64,000 nucleotides of DNA, taken from Dryas octopetala. Taxonomy: Eukaryota; Streptophyta; Magnoliopsida; Rosales; Rosaceae. Under the pieces are notes generated by a model. That model made no database searches and was not told where the DNA came from. It was given only the letters and a program-made list of their open reading frames with translations. Shown here one piece after another: positions 21,801 through 32,292 of this stretch. The stretch spans positions 7,192,001 to 7,256,000 of the forward strand of contig OY992832.1 in NCBI GenBank assembly GCA_963921425.1, read 5' to 3'. Made by a program: the position numbers and the translations under genes. Within the stretch, counting starts at the first letter, position 1. Every line of letters begins with the position of its first letter.

Positions 21801-22706
21801 CTACTCTAATCTACTCTAACAAGTGCCGACCCAACAACCAAGGCATCCAAGAAAAACCCCAATGTTGAAAGAGGGTTTCAACTTCGAATCTCTTTCTTTT
21901 AGATAATTAAAAAACCCAATAAATTCAAACCAATTAATTAATTATATTTCAAATTATTAGAATGAAATTTATGGGGAAAAAAATCAGACGGCTTCCAAGT
22001 CCCGCGATACACGGAAGAAACAGACACCCGCAAGGCCGCAATCAATCATTTTCTAGTTTTCCCTCACTGCCCCTAACACTTGAGCAAATCCAAGCCAGAA
22101 CAATAGCAAATATAATGCAATGTTAAGGGCATAACCGTCAAACCGACTATGCCGAAGCGAAAACAGTTGGGCATGCCGCGAAATGACGAGTCACTACGTA
22201 ACGAACACTCACCTGAGCTTTGAAGCTAAGGAAGACAATGCCACGTCATCACCAGTGACCGGCCGGAGAGGGCTCAGCTCCTCCGAGCTCAGCACCGACG
22301 ACGAGTTCGACATCGACTTGGCCTTCGAGTTCGGCCTCGACCGCTCTCTCGACCTCCGCTGGCGGTCGTCGTCCGATCCGAAGATATCACTGTAGAACCC
22401 TTCACTCTTCGCTGGAATCCTGAACTCCGGCAGGCTCCGCCCGCTCTTCTCCGCACGAGAATCGAACTCCGGCGGCCGGAAAATCTCTTCGTAGAAGGAA
22501 TTAGCGGAGCGGTCGGCAGAGGAGAATTGGCGCGGGAGGACGCTCCTGGGCGGCCCCCCGAAGACGTCGGCGAAGTCGTCGGGGTCGAGAGCACGAGAGT
22601 CGGCGGCAGAGGGGGAGGAGAATACGGAGCGGCGTGACCTGTGGTCGGCGGAGCGGCGGCGAGGGAGGCTTGGCATCGCCATGTGCATGCGCCACGACTC
22701 GTCCAT
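18830..22706 (-). CDS. Auxilin-like J-domain protein
   Basis: Seven exons on the minus strand: 22213-22706, 19904-20478, 19721-19788, 19571-19624, 19350-19439, 19041-19217 and 18830-18874, phases consistent, about 500 residues. The N-terminus has MDESWRMHMAMPSLPRRRS and the motif DPDDFADVFGGPPRSVL, then FYEEIFRPPEF and GFYSDIFGS, short DxF/FxDIF-like motifs seen in auxilin-like proteins. The C-terminal J domain starts in LWSAGKESNIHLLLSTL and has the HPD triplet at about residues 461-463 (LCLHPDKLQQ), ending DAWALFISQDVFII. Auxilins recruit and stimulate Hsc70 to uncoat clathrin vesicles; JAC1, a relative, acts in chloroplast movement. Position beside the PPR gene matches At1g30280-At1g30290 as I recall. 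The first intron (20479-22212) is 1.73 kb. Confidence 0.88.
21406..21489. repeat. 21-bp tandem repeat, 4 copies, in auxilin-like intron 1
   Basis: Four diverged copies of a unit like tttataataaagtgcttttaa. A related 21-bp period continues in the following tatttgaagg repeats. Confidence 0.75.
21559..21633. repeat. Inverted repeat (hairpin) in auxilin-like intron 1
   Basis: Arms TTAGGTTTTAACTCCGAGAT and TTAGGTTTTAACTCTAAGAT (second read on the minus strand) face each other around about 10 bases, with further imperfect pairing outside to GGCT/AGCC. It may be the core of an old foldback MITE. Confidence 0.7.
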
Positions 22707-25700
22707 GTTGTGAGGCAATTAAGCGGGCGGAATTTATGTACAGTGAAAGCAAGTAAGGGAGTGTGGTAAATACGTTGTTGAGTTTTATATAAAGACGATC
22801 AAGAGATGATGAACTAAAAAGGAACTTTGTCTGTAAAGTGATCAACTTTTCTCTTTTTCTTTTGGTTCAGGAGTTGGCCCCTAACTTGTTAAATTATTGT
22901 TTAGTGGGTTTTAAATTCGATGATTGATGCAAGGTAATGTGAAAACTGTATACACACGCTTATTGCTTACGTGGAAAGATGGTTTAATTTGGTTACCATT
23001 TATACTAAATTACTCTCAATGTTTTTTTGAAAAATTTAACTACAAATCTAACTATCGATTTGCACTTGCACACAACGGAGTAGAAAAAATACACTATTGA
23101 TCGCTTGTCAGAGTACCAAAGGTTCGCCATGCCGAGGGCCCAGTGGATCTTTATCAATTTAGCTTACATTAAGCTTTTTTTAAGTTGCAGATGATATATT
23201 TTAAGTTTTAAACCTAAATTTTAGGTTACAGATACAACTTTCAATGCAAGAGAATGTTTCACAGATATATCTGTCAAGTATTCGGTAAGTTCCACCAAAC
23301 ACTCGATAGTCAATTTGAGTTTCTACTTAATTTTTCGACTAGGTGGAGTTTGATTTATTTATTTTTTTTTCATTTTAAATTTCTAATTAAAGCATCCTAT
23401 ATTTTTTTATAACATGAATAACAATCACAAACTCTCAAGAACCATTAACGAAAGACTGCCGGGAGGAAAGAAAGTTTAAGAAACTGCGTCGTGTATGGAC
23501 CGGCGGGCAACATGGATGCACGACAAGTGCCATGCCATGCGACCCCTTTTGATCTATTACACTTATTTCTTTTGCCGACACTGCCATTAAAATGGCTAAA
23601 GATTTGGATTTGGGTTGCCATGTACTTAAATGTAATTGACTTTGGCTTACACTGAGTTACGATTAGTCTAATTAATGATTCGTTATCTTTGAATATGATA
23701 AAAGAAAATTGCTTTTCCTATCAAATGTATCCAAAGATAAAATGACAACTTTTGACCATGCTAGTATAGACTTACAAGCATGCAACGTAGATCGACCATG
23801 TGTCAAGCTACAATATTTTCAAAGTCTCAAATTCGGTGTGCGAAGTGTGAACAAACCCAATCATATCTTATTTTCGTAAAAAGTTAATTGGTACTCCTAT
23901 TACTTACCATGTGACTTGTGCTTTATGCTCAAAGTTACTGATTAAAATTTAAACAAATGGAATTCAAACTTACCACTCAGAGGGCAGAAGGAAATTCAAA
24001 CAGAAAAAGATAAAAGTTATATTTGTTCAACATCAAAGATTTGTTATCTTGTTGTTTTAGAAATATATCAGTCATATATAGTGAAAAGGAAATAATTGAA
24101 AGTGAAAGCTAGAAATCATGAACACGTACAGCACTCTCATGTCCCTTTTACCTCTTCACCATTTTTCATTAGCCCTTCAAATTAATAATTTTTGGTTCTT
24201 TAGTGGTACGTGTACATTTCTTGCGAAATATTCCAATTGATTTCATTAGCTTCAGAATCTTTCTGAAAATGAGACTTTTGGACTGATAGGGGATTTTGTG
24301 TTGATTTTTGAAAATAAATACAATTAAATTTATAACCTGCAAACCACTTTGAAAATTTAAATAATTTTGACTCATTTTCACTTTAGTACTCTATATATGC
24401 TTTTCCGTTTTAACGGTTAATGACGATTCTACCGATCATGAAACTCAGACTTTCTGATTTTGAATTCTCACGATGCAAAACTCTTTAGCTTAATTACTTG
24501 ATGTATATGATTTGCAAGTAATTACACGGAGTTTAGTCTAAGACCTTGTACTGATAAGGAACCCGTTGTTACCCAAAAATAATATATATGGAGAGATAGA
24601 GTCTCTTGTCTCAACCCTTATGAGGCCAAAAAGAAAAAAACAATAGATTCCCATTCAAGAAAAAAAGTAAAGAATATATTGGTCTGTCTATTTTACATGT
24701 TGTGTTGGGGAAGTACAGGCATTAGTTAACTAAGATGCTATAGAATTAGGAACAAATAAACTCTTGTAATGGCAACAAAGAAGACTAGACAAAACCAAAT
24801 ATTGAATAATACCTGGGGAAAGTTTTTGTCTCTAACCATTTCTGACCTGCTTTTTCACAATTTTTCTGTTTTTAATTTTCTCAGAAAAGGTTTCCTAAGC
24901 AAAGGGATAGATATTATTATCTCCCTAATGGTTGCTGCTGTGCAAGGTAAACAGCTAGATGGGTTGGTTGGATATATAGTAATTTAGCTGTTTATTGATA
25001 AAGTGTGGATCGAGGAGGGCAAGTGAGGGAAAAGATGGTTGATACCTCAAAAGGGAACACTGCATGCCACAAGTTGATTGATATGAAATGCTTTATGCCT
25101 CACCTCTCTACTTTACAACAGTGAGAGTCATCAAATTAATCTTTGAAGCAAAGATAATCATCATTGCACACAGAGCCATAATTAATATTGATGTCATTCT
25201 CCTTTATAAAAGAGAGGAGTCCTGGCCGGTGTTAATAAAGAGAGGGAATCCCATTGCTGGTGGCAACTTAAGATGTTTCAATAATGAACAAAATTATTAA
25301 ATGTTTCTTCATGATCTTAAAGAATACTCCACCCTACTCAACCACAAACTTTGTCTGCTGTTTTTGTGATGTGGTCCAAAACATAACCCAGGGACATAGT
25401 GCATGTAATGGAGCTACCATACTGCATTTTTTGGTGGGGTAAGGGAACATGTGCTGATGAACTTATTAAATAACTTGATGAAGTGATAATAGCTAGTCAG
25501 AAAGGAAAACATATTGATACATTCTTTAGTTGGTGTCTTTGAATGGTCACCTTCAATCCATTTTTTGATATTGAAGGCACAATTGTATCAGTCATTTAAG
25601 CTTCTCTAAGCCTATGTCCCTTAATTTGCTTTAGTGAAAAATTGCTTATATCAGCTTGATCACACATGCTGATCTTGTTGGCTAAGGCACCTTCAATCTA

Positions 25701-25726
25701 AGTTCAGGTTGTGCTTAAGCTAAACC
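22707..25726. other. Spacer upstream of auxilin-like gene
   Basis: AT-rich. I found no gene, RNA gene or clear transposon. The part next to 22706 should hold the promoter of the auxilin-like gene. Confidence 0.5.
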
Positions 25727-26200
25727 CAGTAGCGGAGCCAGAAATTTTGTTATGGGGGGTCAACCTAAAATAACTATGAGATTAATGAAAAAAGATCAGC
25801 CAATGACAATTTGGTCTAGTGGTAGTCAGTCTCCATTTGTGGGAGGAGATCTCGAATTCGAATCTCATAGTTATATATGAAATTAATACTTTAAGAGGGG
25901 TTAACAGGTTAATGGGTTAATTATGTCAAATATATAATACTTTAATTAATTATTTATATCTCATACCGAAATCATATGGAAAGCATATACAGAAACAAGA
26001 TAGAAAGCATATATAGCTTAGTAGCTGATAGTTTTAATTAAATATATAGCCCAATTAAACTGGGAAGTATATATATATAGAAACAACATATTTTTGAGGA
26101 GGGTCAATGCATATATAGAAACAAGAGTTTTTCAATTGTTGAGAAGGGTCAGCTGATCTTGTGAGTTGTGACTTGTGAGCCCATGCTGGCTCCGCCACTG
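25727..26200. mobile_element. hAT-type nonautonomous MITE, 474 bp
   Basis: The ends are CAGTAGCGGAGCCAG and, inverted, CAGTGGCGGAGCCAG. A perfect 8-bp duplication GCTAAACC flanks it (25719-25726 and 26201-26208), the hallmark of hAT insertion. No transposase. It contains a tRNA-like segment near 25812-25866. Confidence 0.93.
25812..25866 (+). repeat. tRNA-like segment (A and B box) inside the hAT MITE
   Basis: TGGTCTAGTGGTAGT resembles a pol III A box, and 30 bases on CGAATTCGAATCTC resembles a B box. The same TGGTCTAGTGGTAG occurs in the tRNA-Gly at 50475. It is probably a SINE or tRNA-derived fragment, not a working tRNA. Confidence 0.6.
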
Positions 26201-26208
26201 GCTAAACC

Positions 26209-28109
26209 GGCCAGTTATATATGTTGGGTGAATCTTACAGTTGATAAGGTGCCATCTAGTCAAATTAATTTAGTTACTCGGAAAAATTGGCAATCACATA
26301 GATCATAACAGCTCTTGGGACAATCTAGTTTATCATGGTTGGAGTACCAAGACCTCTAAATTGGTAGTTTAGCTTAGTTTTGGATATATACATATATGAA
26401 TGAATGAAGTTATGCATGTAATATATGGACTTTTAGCCTTGAGGCATCAAGTCAATCTTCCATAAGCAATAACTACTAATTGGCCCCCCTTTGGAAGTAA
26501 TGTATCCAAGGAAATGAATGAATACATAGGCCAAACTAGGGCAGTAGATATCAAAGGCACAATTAATTGGATATCCAATTAGAATTGTAAAATCCAAATT
26601 GTTACTAATTTTTTTTTCTTAGGGAATAAATACACCAACAGTGTTTTACACGCCATTGTGAAAAATCCAAAGGTGGAAGCATGCTTCCAACAATAAAAGA
26701 CTCAGTCTCAGATATTTTACATGACAGGAGACACTGCCGACACAAGAAGCAAGTATCTCAGTTCCACACAAAATTCATCAGGTGGATCAAACAAAGACTA
26801 ATTTAAAATTTTAACATACAAATGATAGAGGAATTAAGGAATTTAAAATAGACCACAAGGGTAATTAAACAAAGATTACTCACAAATATGAATGATGATA
26901 TTAAGCAGCATGCACTGCAACAGTAGAATCTTTGGCAGTGGATGGGTTGGCCATGAAGCAGACATGTTAGAAGGTCCTTCCATATGGTGACTTTCAACAT
27001 ATAGACGCCCTTTTTATCTCTTCAATGCAAAAGTAAGGCCCCACAACATATATATTTACTTACACCAAGGCTCCACCTTTTCATCTTTCCAATTTCTGTT
27101 GAATGTTGGTATTCAATAGTGAGAAGAGATATTAATCTTGATGAGTAATAGTAAACAACAACCATGTTTTTGTTGTCATAATAAAACTCTCTTGCTTGAA
27201 CTACAATTAATGGCTCAACAAAGGGAAGAAATTAAGAAAGCATGGAACTATGGAAGCCCCCTCGAAATTTAATTTTCTGGTCCATTTCCTTTGGTCTCAT
27301 AGTCCATGCACTGAAAAGAAAATCTACATAAACTTTCCACCACAAAGTTTCCTTTGTCCCCGAAGAACAAGTTGAGAATGTGACAGAGTAAGATCCACAT
27401 TGCCACAGGAAGAACAGTAATCTAAACATTGAAGTACTATGCGTTTAGATTCGCTTATAACCAATAATGGAGGAGACAATAATTAAAGTTGTCACATGGA
27501 TCATGTTTAGAGTGGACATTCCCCCAACGATATTTCTCAAGCGTTAATTGCTGCATTTTTCAGAAAAACGTGTCAGATTATAGCCAATATACCATGCTTT
27601 TTTTTCTTTCTTTCTTTTGTTGTGCCAATTGATAATGATTTCACTAAACAACAAATAGCAGAAAAGACACTGGGAAAGCTAGCCACTTAAATTAACTTGG
27701 TGAAGGGCACCATGCGATTATGATGTCCTTAACAACATTTTGACTGATAAGTATTTGTTTCTTTTTACATCTAGAAGACTAGAACATGGGAGTGGAGGGG
27801 GTTAGTATAATGTATACATTAAAAACACTAGGCCTAAAACTGTCAAGCTTCTTGTAACTATTAACTAGGTGCTGGAAGCTGTTCAGAGTGAATGAAAACA
27901 CTCTTCTGCAGCCATCACCTGGAAGCTCACAAAAACGCATCTTAAAAGCAAGCCTTTGCAATTTCCAGAAAGTTACTCACTTATACGAAGGCACATCTGC
28001 TGTATGCAAACATTCACCCCAAACATATGCATGCTGATGTAATTCAGCAGTGCCAACTTTCGTATTCAAACTGGTACTTTTTGGCAGTCCGAGCTCAGAA
28101 TAGTTCTCG
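26209..28109. other. Spacer 3' of the PPR gene
   Basis: AT-rich; I see no gene. The end near 28109 should include the PPR 3'UTR. Confidence 0.5.
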
Positions 28110-30623
28110 CTAGCTACGCAAATGTTCCTGATGTTGGTGTGATATGCAGCCACGCTCAACAAACCGTGACATAAGGTTGTCTGCCTCTTTGGATTTTCCT
28201 TCTAACATCAGTCTCTTGGTCACCTTCTCACATAACTTTAAATCGGGAATCAGATTCCGGTTGAACATCCGACAAGCCACTTTGTATGCTGACAGAGGAT
28301 TCCCTTTTCTCAAATAACCCTCCATAAGAACATGGCATGTATTAGCATCAACTCTTGAAGCGGTTCTCAACACCTCACCCAATAGTGTATCAGCGTCCTC
28401 AAGGTTTCCAAAACTACAAAGCTTCTCAATTACTTGATTATATGCTGTTTTGAAATTTTGCCTTAAGAGCATCTTCTCCAATAATTTCAACAAATCCTCC
28501 ACCCTACCCATTTTACAATACCAGTGTATTACAGTCCTGTATGTGACAGGAGTCGGGTCCAAACCCTTTCCCAGCATCTTCATTGTAAGTTCGGTTGCCT
28601 CTTGTATTCTACCTTTCTTTCCCAATGCATTGATCACTGTTGTATAAGTGACTGCGTCTGGGTGTTTGTTGCTGAGATACATGTCATCAAGCAATGACAG
28701 AGCAGCTTCCAAGTCATCCTTTTGACAATATCCATGAATAACACTAGTAAAATTCACAACATTAACAGCACACCCCTTGTTTAGACACTCCTCCATGAAA
28801 CGTTTAGCCTCATCCATCTTCCCCTCTCGGCAGAGAGACTGAATTAATAGATTAATTTCAACTGGAGTAGGGAAAAAACCCTTGTTAACCATCTCTCTGA
28901 CCACATCACAGGCCTCATCCAACTTCCCTTCCCTCCGGAACCCATGCATCAGAACACTATAAGTGATGGCATTTGGAGTCCACCATTCTTCCTCGCTCAT
29001 GTTCATCATCTCTCTTGCCTCTAAAGAGTTCTGACTACGACAAAGCCCATTTAATAAGGCTGTATATGATACAGTATTAGGCTTGCAACCATGCTTGCAC
29101 ATGTACTGAAGCATCTTTTTAGCTTGATCCACCTTCCCAAGCCGACAATACCCATTAAGAACAGCAGTATATGTTACAACATCTGGGATGCAACCCTTTG
29201 AGAACATTTCACTCACAATTTCTTTTGCCATGTCAATCCTACCATCCTTACAGAATGAATGCACTATTGCACTATACCCAACCTTATCAAACCGAAATCC
29301 CCTCTCTTCTGCTTCCCTTAAAAATTCAAGAGCCTCGTCTCCATAACCATGCTTCGAAAGCATATGGACTAGACTATTATAAGTAACCTGGTCTGGTAAT
29401 AGTCCACTATCCTTTATCATCTTCTCCATCAAATCCCTCACTTCTTTGACCCTCTTCTCCTTACAAAGGAAACCCATCACAGTATAGTAACTAACTTTAT
29501 CCGGAACACACCCCTTCATCGGCATTTCATCAATCAGCTCCAATGCATCTTCAACACTATGCAAATCACAATACCCCTTTATCAAACAGTTATAAGTGAC
29601 AACATTTGGTGCAATTCCAACAAGTTGCATTCGTTCTAAGACCCTCAATGCCTTCTCCAACTTATTTCCCATCACCAAAACATGAACTGCAGTATTACAT
29701 ATTGACAAATCAATCTCAACCCCTGCTCTCTGCATCAATGTCAATACACGCAGTGCATGTCTCAACTTGCCTGCCCGACTATAAGATACCATCACATAAC
29801 CAAAAGCCTCAGGCCGGCGCTCAATTCCCCGACGGGCCATGAGCCGGAGAACCCTCTTAGCACCTTGACACAGTTTAGTCTTACTAAGCACCTCAAGCAT
29901 TGCATAGTACACAATTGGGTCATGTTTATACCTCCATTGCCTGTCAGCCCAATAGAAAAATTTCAAAGCAACTCTTTCATCAGCCTGAGACCGCAAAACA
30001 GCACAAACTTGCCTTGGCTTCAGGCTTCTCAACAAGTGCCTTAATTCCCCTTCAAACTTCGGGTTCCAAGCTGACCCAAGTTCAATTAACCTACACACCT
30101 CTCTCACCAAAGGGTGCCTAAATTCATCTTCATCTCCTTCAACTCTACCAATATTTTCCTTCTGCTCACGAATCCTGTCAGACGAATCCAACACCATCAA
30201 ATCATCACTATCATCACTATCATCACTATCATCACTATCCGTTCCTTCTTCACCATCAGGCTCTTCAATGTCATAAAAAATGTTAGAGCTTTGAGCATTT
30301 TCACAATCACTCTTCGTGCTTCCTAAGGAACTCAAATCCCCAAAATCTTGAGAACCAATTTTCCTAAATCTATCGTACCGATTATTGGAATCATCAAAAT
30401 CATCAATTTGAACAGAATGAGCTCTGATTTCAGAGCTAAAATCAGAACTGGGTTTGGAGTTTCTTGAACAAAATGATGAGAAGAATACGGCAAGCTCAAC
30501 ACGGATTAATGGATACTCAGAAAAATGGCTGGTGGGTTCAAAGGCAAGCGCTTTCCCAGTAGACTTATGAGGTCTGATCAGAGTTCCTCCAATTCTAATG
30601 TAACAACTACGATGGAGGAACAT
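28110..30623 (-). CDS. P-class pentatricopeptide repeat protein
   Basis: Intronless gene for 837 residues. The start MFLHRSCYIRIGG at 30623 is chosen because it opens an Arg-rich, acid-free presequence suited to mitochondrial or plastid import; the open frame extends 79 residues further but that part is unlike a protein start. A very acidic DDS repeat follows (about residues 128-145), then from about residue 240 a continuous run of 35-residue PPR motifs (for example PNVVTYNCLIKGYCDLHSVE, PDVVTYTAVLNGYCRLGKVD, PDAVTYTTVINALGKKGRIQ) to near the C-terminus. There is no E, DYW or SMR domain, so it should bind organellar RNA for processing, stability or translation and not edit directly. The neighbours suggest it is the At1g30290 ortholog. 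Confidence 0.92.
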   Translation of the reverse strand: MFLHRSCYIRIGGTLIRPHKSTGKALAFEPTSHFSEYPLIRVELAVFFSSFCSRNSKPSSDFSSEIRAHSVQIDDFDDSNNRYDRFRKIGSQDFGDLSSLGSTKSDCENAQSSNIFYDIEEPDGEEGTDSDDSDDSDDSDDLMVLDSSDRIREQKENIGRVEGDEDEFRHPLVREVCRLIELGSAWNPKFEGELRHLLRSLKPRQVCAVLRSQADERVALKFFYWADRQWRYKHDPIVYYAMLEVLSKTKLCQGAKRVLRLMARRGIERRPEAFGYVMVSYSRAGKLRHALRVLTLMQRAGVEIDLSICNTAVHVLVMGNKLEKALRVLERMQLVGIAPNVVTYNCLIKGYCDLHSVEDALELIDEMPMKGCVPDKVSYYTVMGFLCKEKRVKEVRDLMEKMIKDSGLLPDQVTYNSLVHMLSKHGYGDEALEFLREAEERGFRFDKVGYSAIVHSFCKDGRIDMAKEIVSEMFSKGCIPDVVTYTAVLNGYCRLGKVDQAKKMLQYMCKHGCKPNTVSYTALLNGLCRSQNSLEAREMMNMSEEEWWTPNAITYSVLMHGFRREGKLDEACDVVREMVNKGFFPTPVEINLLIQSLCREGKMDEAKRFMEECLNKGCAVNVVNFTSVIHGYCQKDDLEAALSLLDDMYLSNKHPDAVTYTTVINALGKKGRIQEATELTMKMLGKGLDPTPVTYRTVIHWYCKMGRVEDLLKLLEKMLLRQNFKTAYNQVIEKLCSFGNLEDADTLLGEVLRTASRVDANTCHVLMEGYLRKGNPLSAYKVACRMFNRNLIPDLKLCEKVTKRLMLEGKSKEADNLMSRFVERGCISHQHQEHLRS
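30201..30239 (-). repeat. 9-bp coding repeat (Asp-Asp-Ser) in the PPR gene
   Basis: Four copies of atcatcact in plus orientation, encoding the acidic DDS run near the PPR N-terminus. Copy number is likely to vary between individuals. Confidence 0.85.
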
Positions 30624-30987
30624 TGTAGTTACTACAGCAGGCCAAAAATGCAAGCAAACGATGAAGAAAAGCAATCTGAGATGGAATAATTTAGCGAAAG
30701 TGAATAGAAATGGTGATTGTTTGTGTGAACTGGGGATAGGAAAGGAAAGAACAATCGATGGAATTATTATTAAACCAGCGAATGTGAATAGAAATGGTGT
30801 TTGCTTTTGTTTATTTGAAGTTTTGAACCGTGAGGAAAAGGGAAACGAGAAGGCTAACAAAACGACGACGCCTTGTCTCGTTCTGGACAGAAAGCAAGGT
30901 GAAATTTTTTCTCTTTTTGTTTTTTCTTAATTCTAGAGTTTTCACTTTCTATTTTCCAGTAATTATCAGTTTTTCACTTTTAATTAG

Positions 30988-31382
30988 GGATTAATGCTAA
31001 TTTAGTCCTCAGACTATTATACTTGTATCAATTTGGTCCTCATACTTTTAATTTGGAAAATTTAGTTCCTAGACTTTTTTCAATTTTGCCAATTGAGATT
31101 GTTCAGTCAATTAACACATTTTTCGTTCAAAATTCTGTTTGCATAGAACCATGTGTCAATCATGTATCCTTCTTTTTTAGAACAGAATGATCACTCTAAC
31201 CTATATCATAACTCTTCACGCGTTTCAGCCCTAGACATGTTTATTTGATTTCAATATAAATTGATTGAATAATCTCAATTGGCAAAATTGAAAAAATTTG
31301 AAAACTAAATTTTTTAAAGTTGAAGTGTGAGGACCAAACTGATACAAATATAATAATCCGGAGACCAAATTGACATTAATCC
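30988..31382. mobile_element. Long-inverted-repeat (foldback/MULE-like) MITE, 395 bp
   Basis: Arms of about 120 bp start GGATTAATG at both ends. Matching inner words include TTTGGTCCTCA and CAATTTTGCCAATTGAGATT. No coding capacity. I could not define a target duplication, so the superfamily is open; the end type is common among plant Mutator-like MITEs. Confidence 0.72.
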
Positions 31383-32292
31383 TATGAAGGTTTTTTTATA
31401 GTACCAATTATGAAGGTTTTTTATTGGAGGATGAGTAATTTGAATAGACATTAAAATAGATATTCAAGGCATAAACTTAACACATTTTATTTGCCAATAA
31501 CTATTTCATCTATTTGGTGTTTGATTAGTCCTAAAAAATATATTTCACTTTTGCAATGTTCCATAAAAATATATTTCACTTTTGCAATGTTCCATAAACA
31601 CATTTCAATTATGTAACTTCTATTCATTATTTGAAATAAAACATATGAATGTTATAAAAAACAATGAAACAAACAAATGAGAGGAGAATATGAAATGAAG
31701 GATAGAATATTGGGTATAAGTGCCTAATTCTAAGCTACAGTGTTTTTCTCTAAAACTATGAATTTTGGTTCTAGAATTCTAATCTTCATAGAGAAGGTGT
31801 TGAGATTTTGCAATAATAATTGATGGAGATACTTTAGTTAATTTAGGGTTTAGCATTCCTGGTTCTTAATTTAGGGTTTATGATTTTCTGTCATTACTAT
31901 CTTAATTAAACCCGCAAAAAAAAAAAAATCTTAATTAAACCCGGCAAGGCGCCAACACACACGTCACACGACCGCACGTGACGACCCCATTCAGACCGAC
32001 TTTTTTTTTTTTTGACCAAAATACAAACCGACACCGACCTAATTTAGTAACTTTCCTATATAACCCAGCCCCAATTTTTCCAACGGCTACTACAATCGGG
32101 CGCGAGAGTCTGAGTCGCCTCCCCGCCATGGCATCGATCAAGTAAAGCGTCTTGTGCAGCGAAGACGAAGTCGAAGAGCTGTGCGCCGATCTCCACGGCA
32201 AGCCCTCGCATTCCGAAACCTGAAGGTGCTGTTATCGTTTCATGTTCTGTTCTCCGTTTTAGAATCTTTTGTCACAATTCTTCTATATTCTA
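31383..32292. other. Spacer with a 31-bp duplication and a GC-rich leader
   Basis: 31534-31595 is a 31-bp tandem duplication (tatatttcacttttgcaatg core). A TATATAA box lies at 32057-32063, followed by a GC-rich stretch at about 32093-32224 ending in a donor-like gaag/gtgctg. This may be the leftover promoter and first exon of the decayed hydrolase locus, or of another gene; no long reading frame is present. Confidence 0.5.

Noticed and set aside
22289-22845. Arg/Ser-rich frames overlapping the first auxilin-like exon
   Set aside because: Alternative frames of a GC-rich coding exon; the chosen frame has the family motifs and joins to exon 2 in phase.
30624-30860. 79-residue N-terminal extension of the PPR protein
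   Set aside because: Contains a near repeat of its own sequence and no conserved features; the ATG at 30623 starts a normal organellar presequence.
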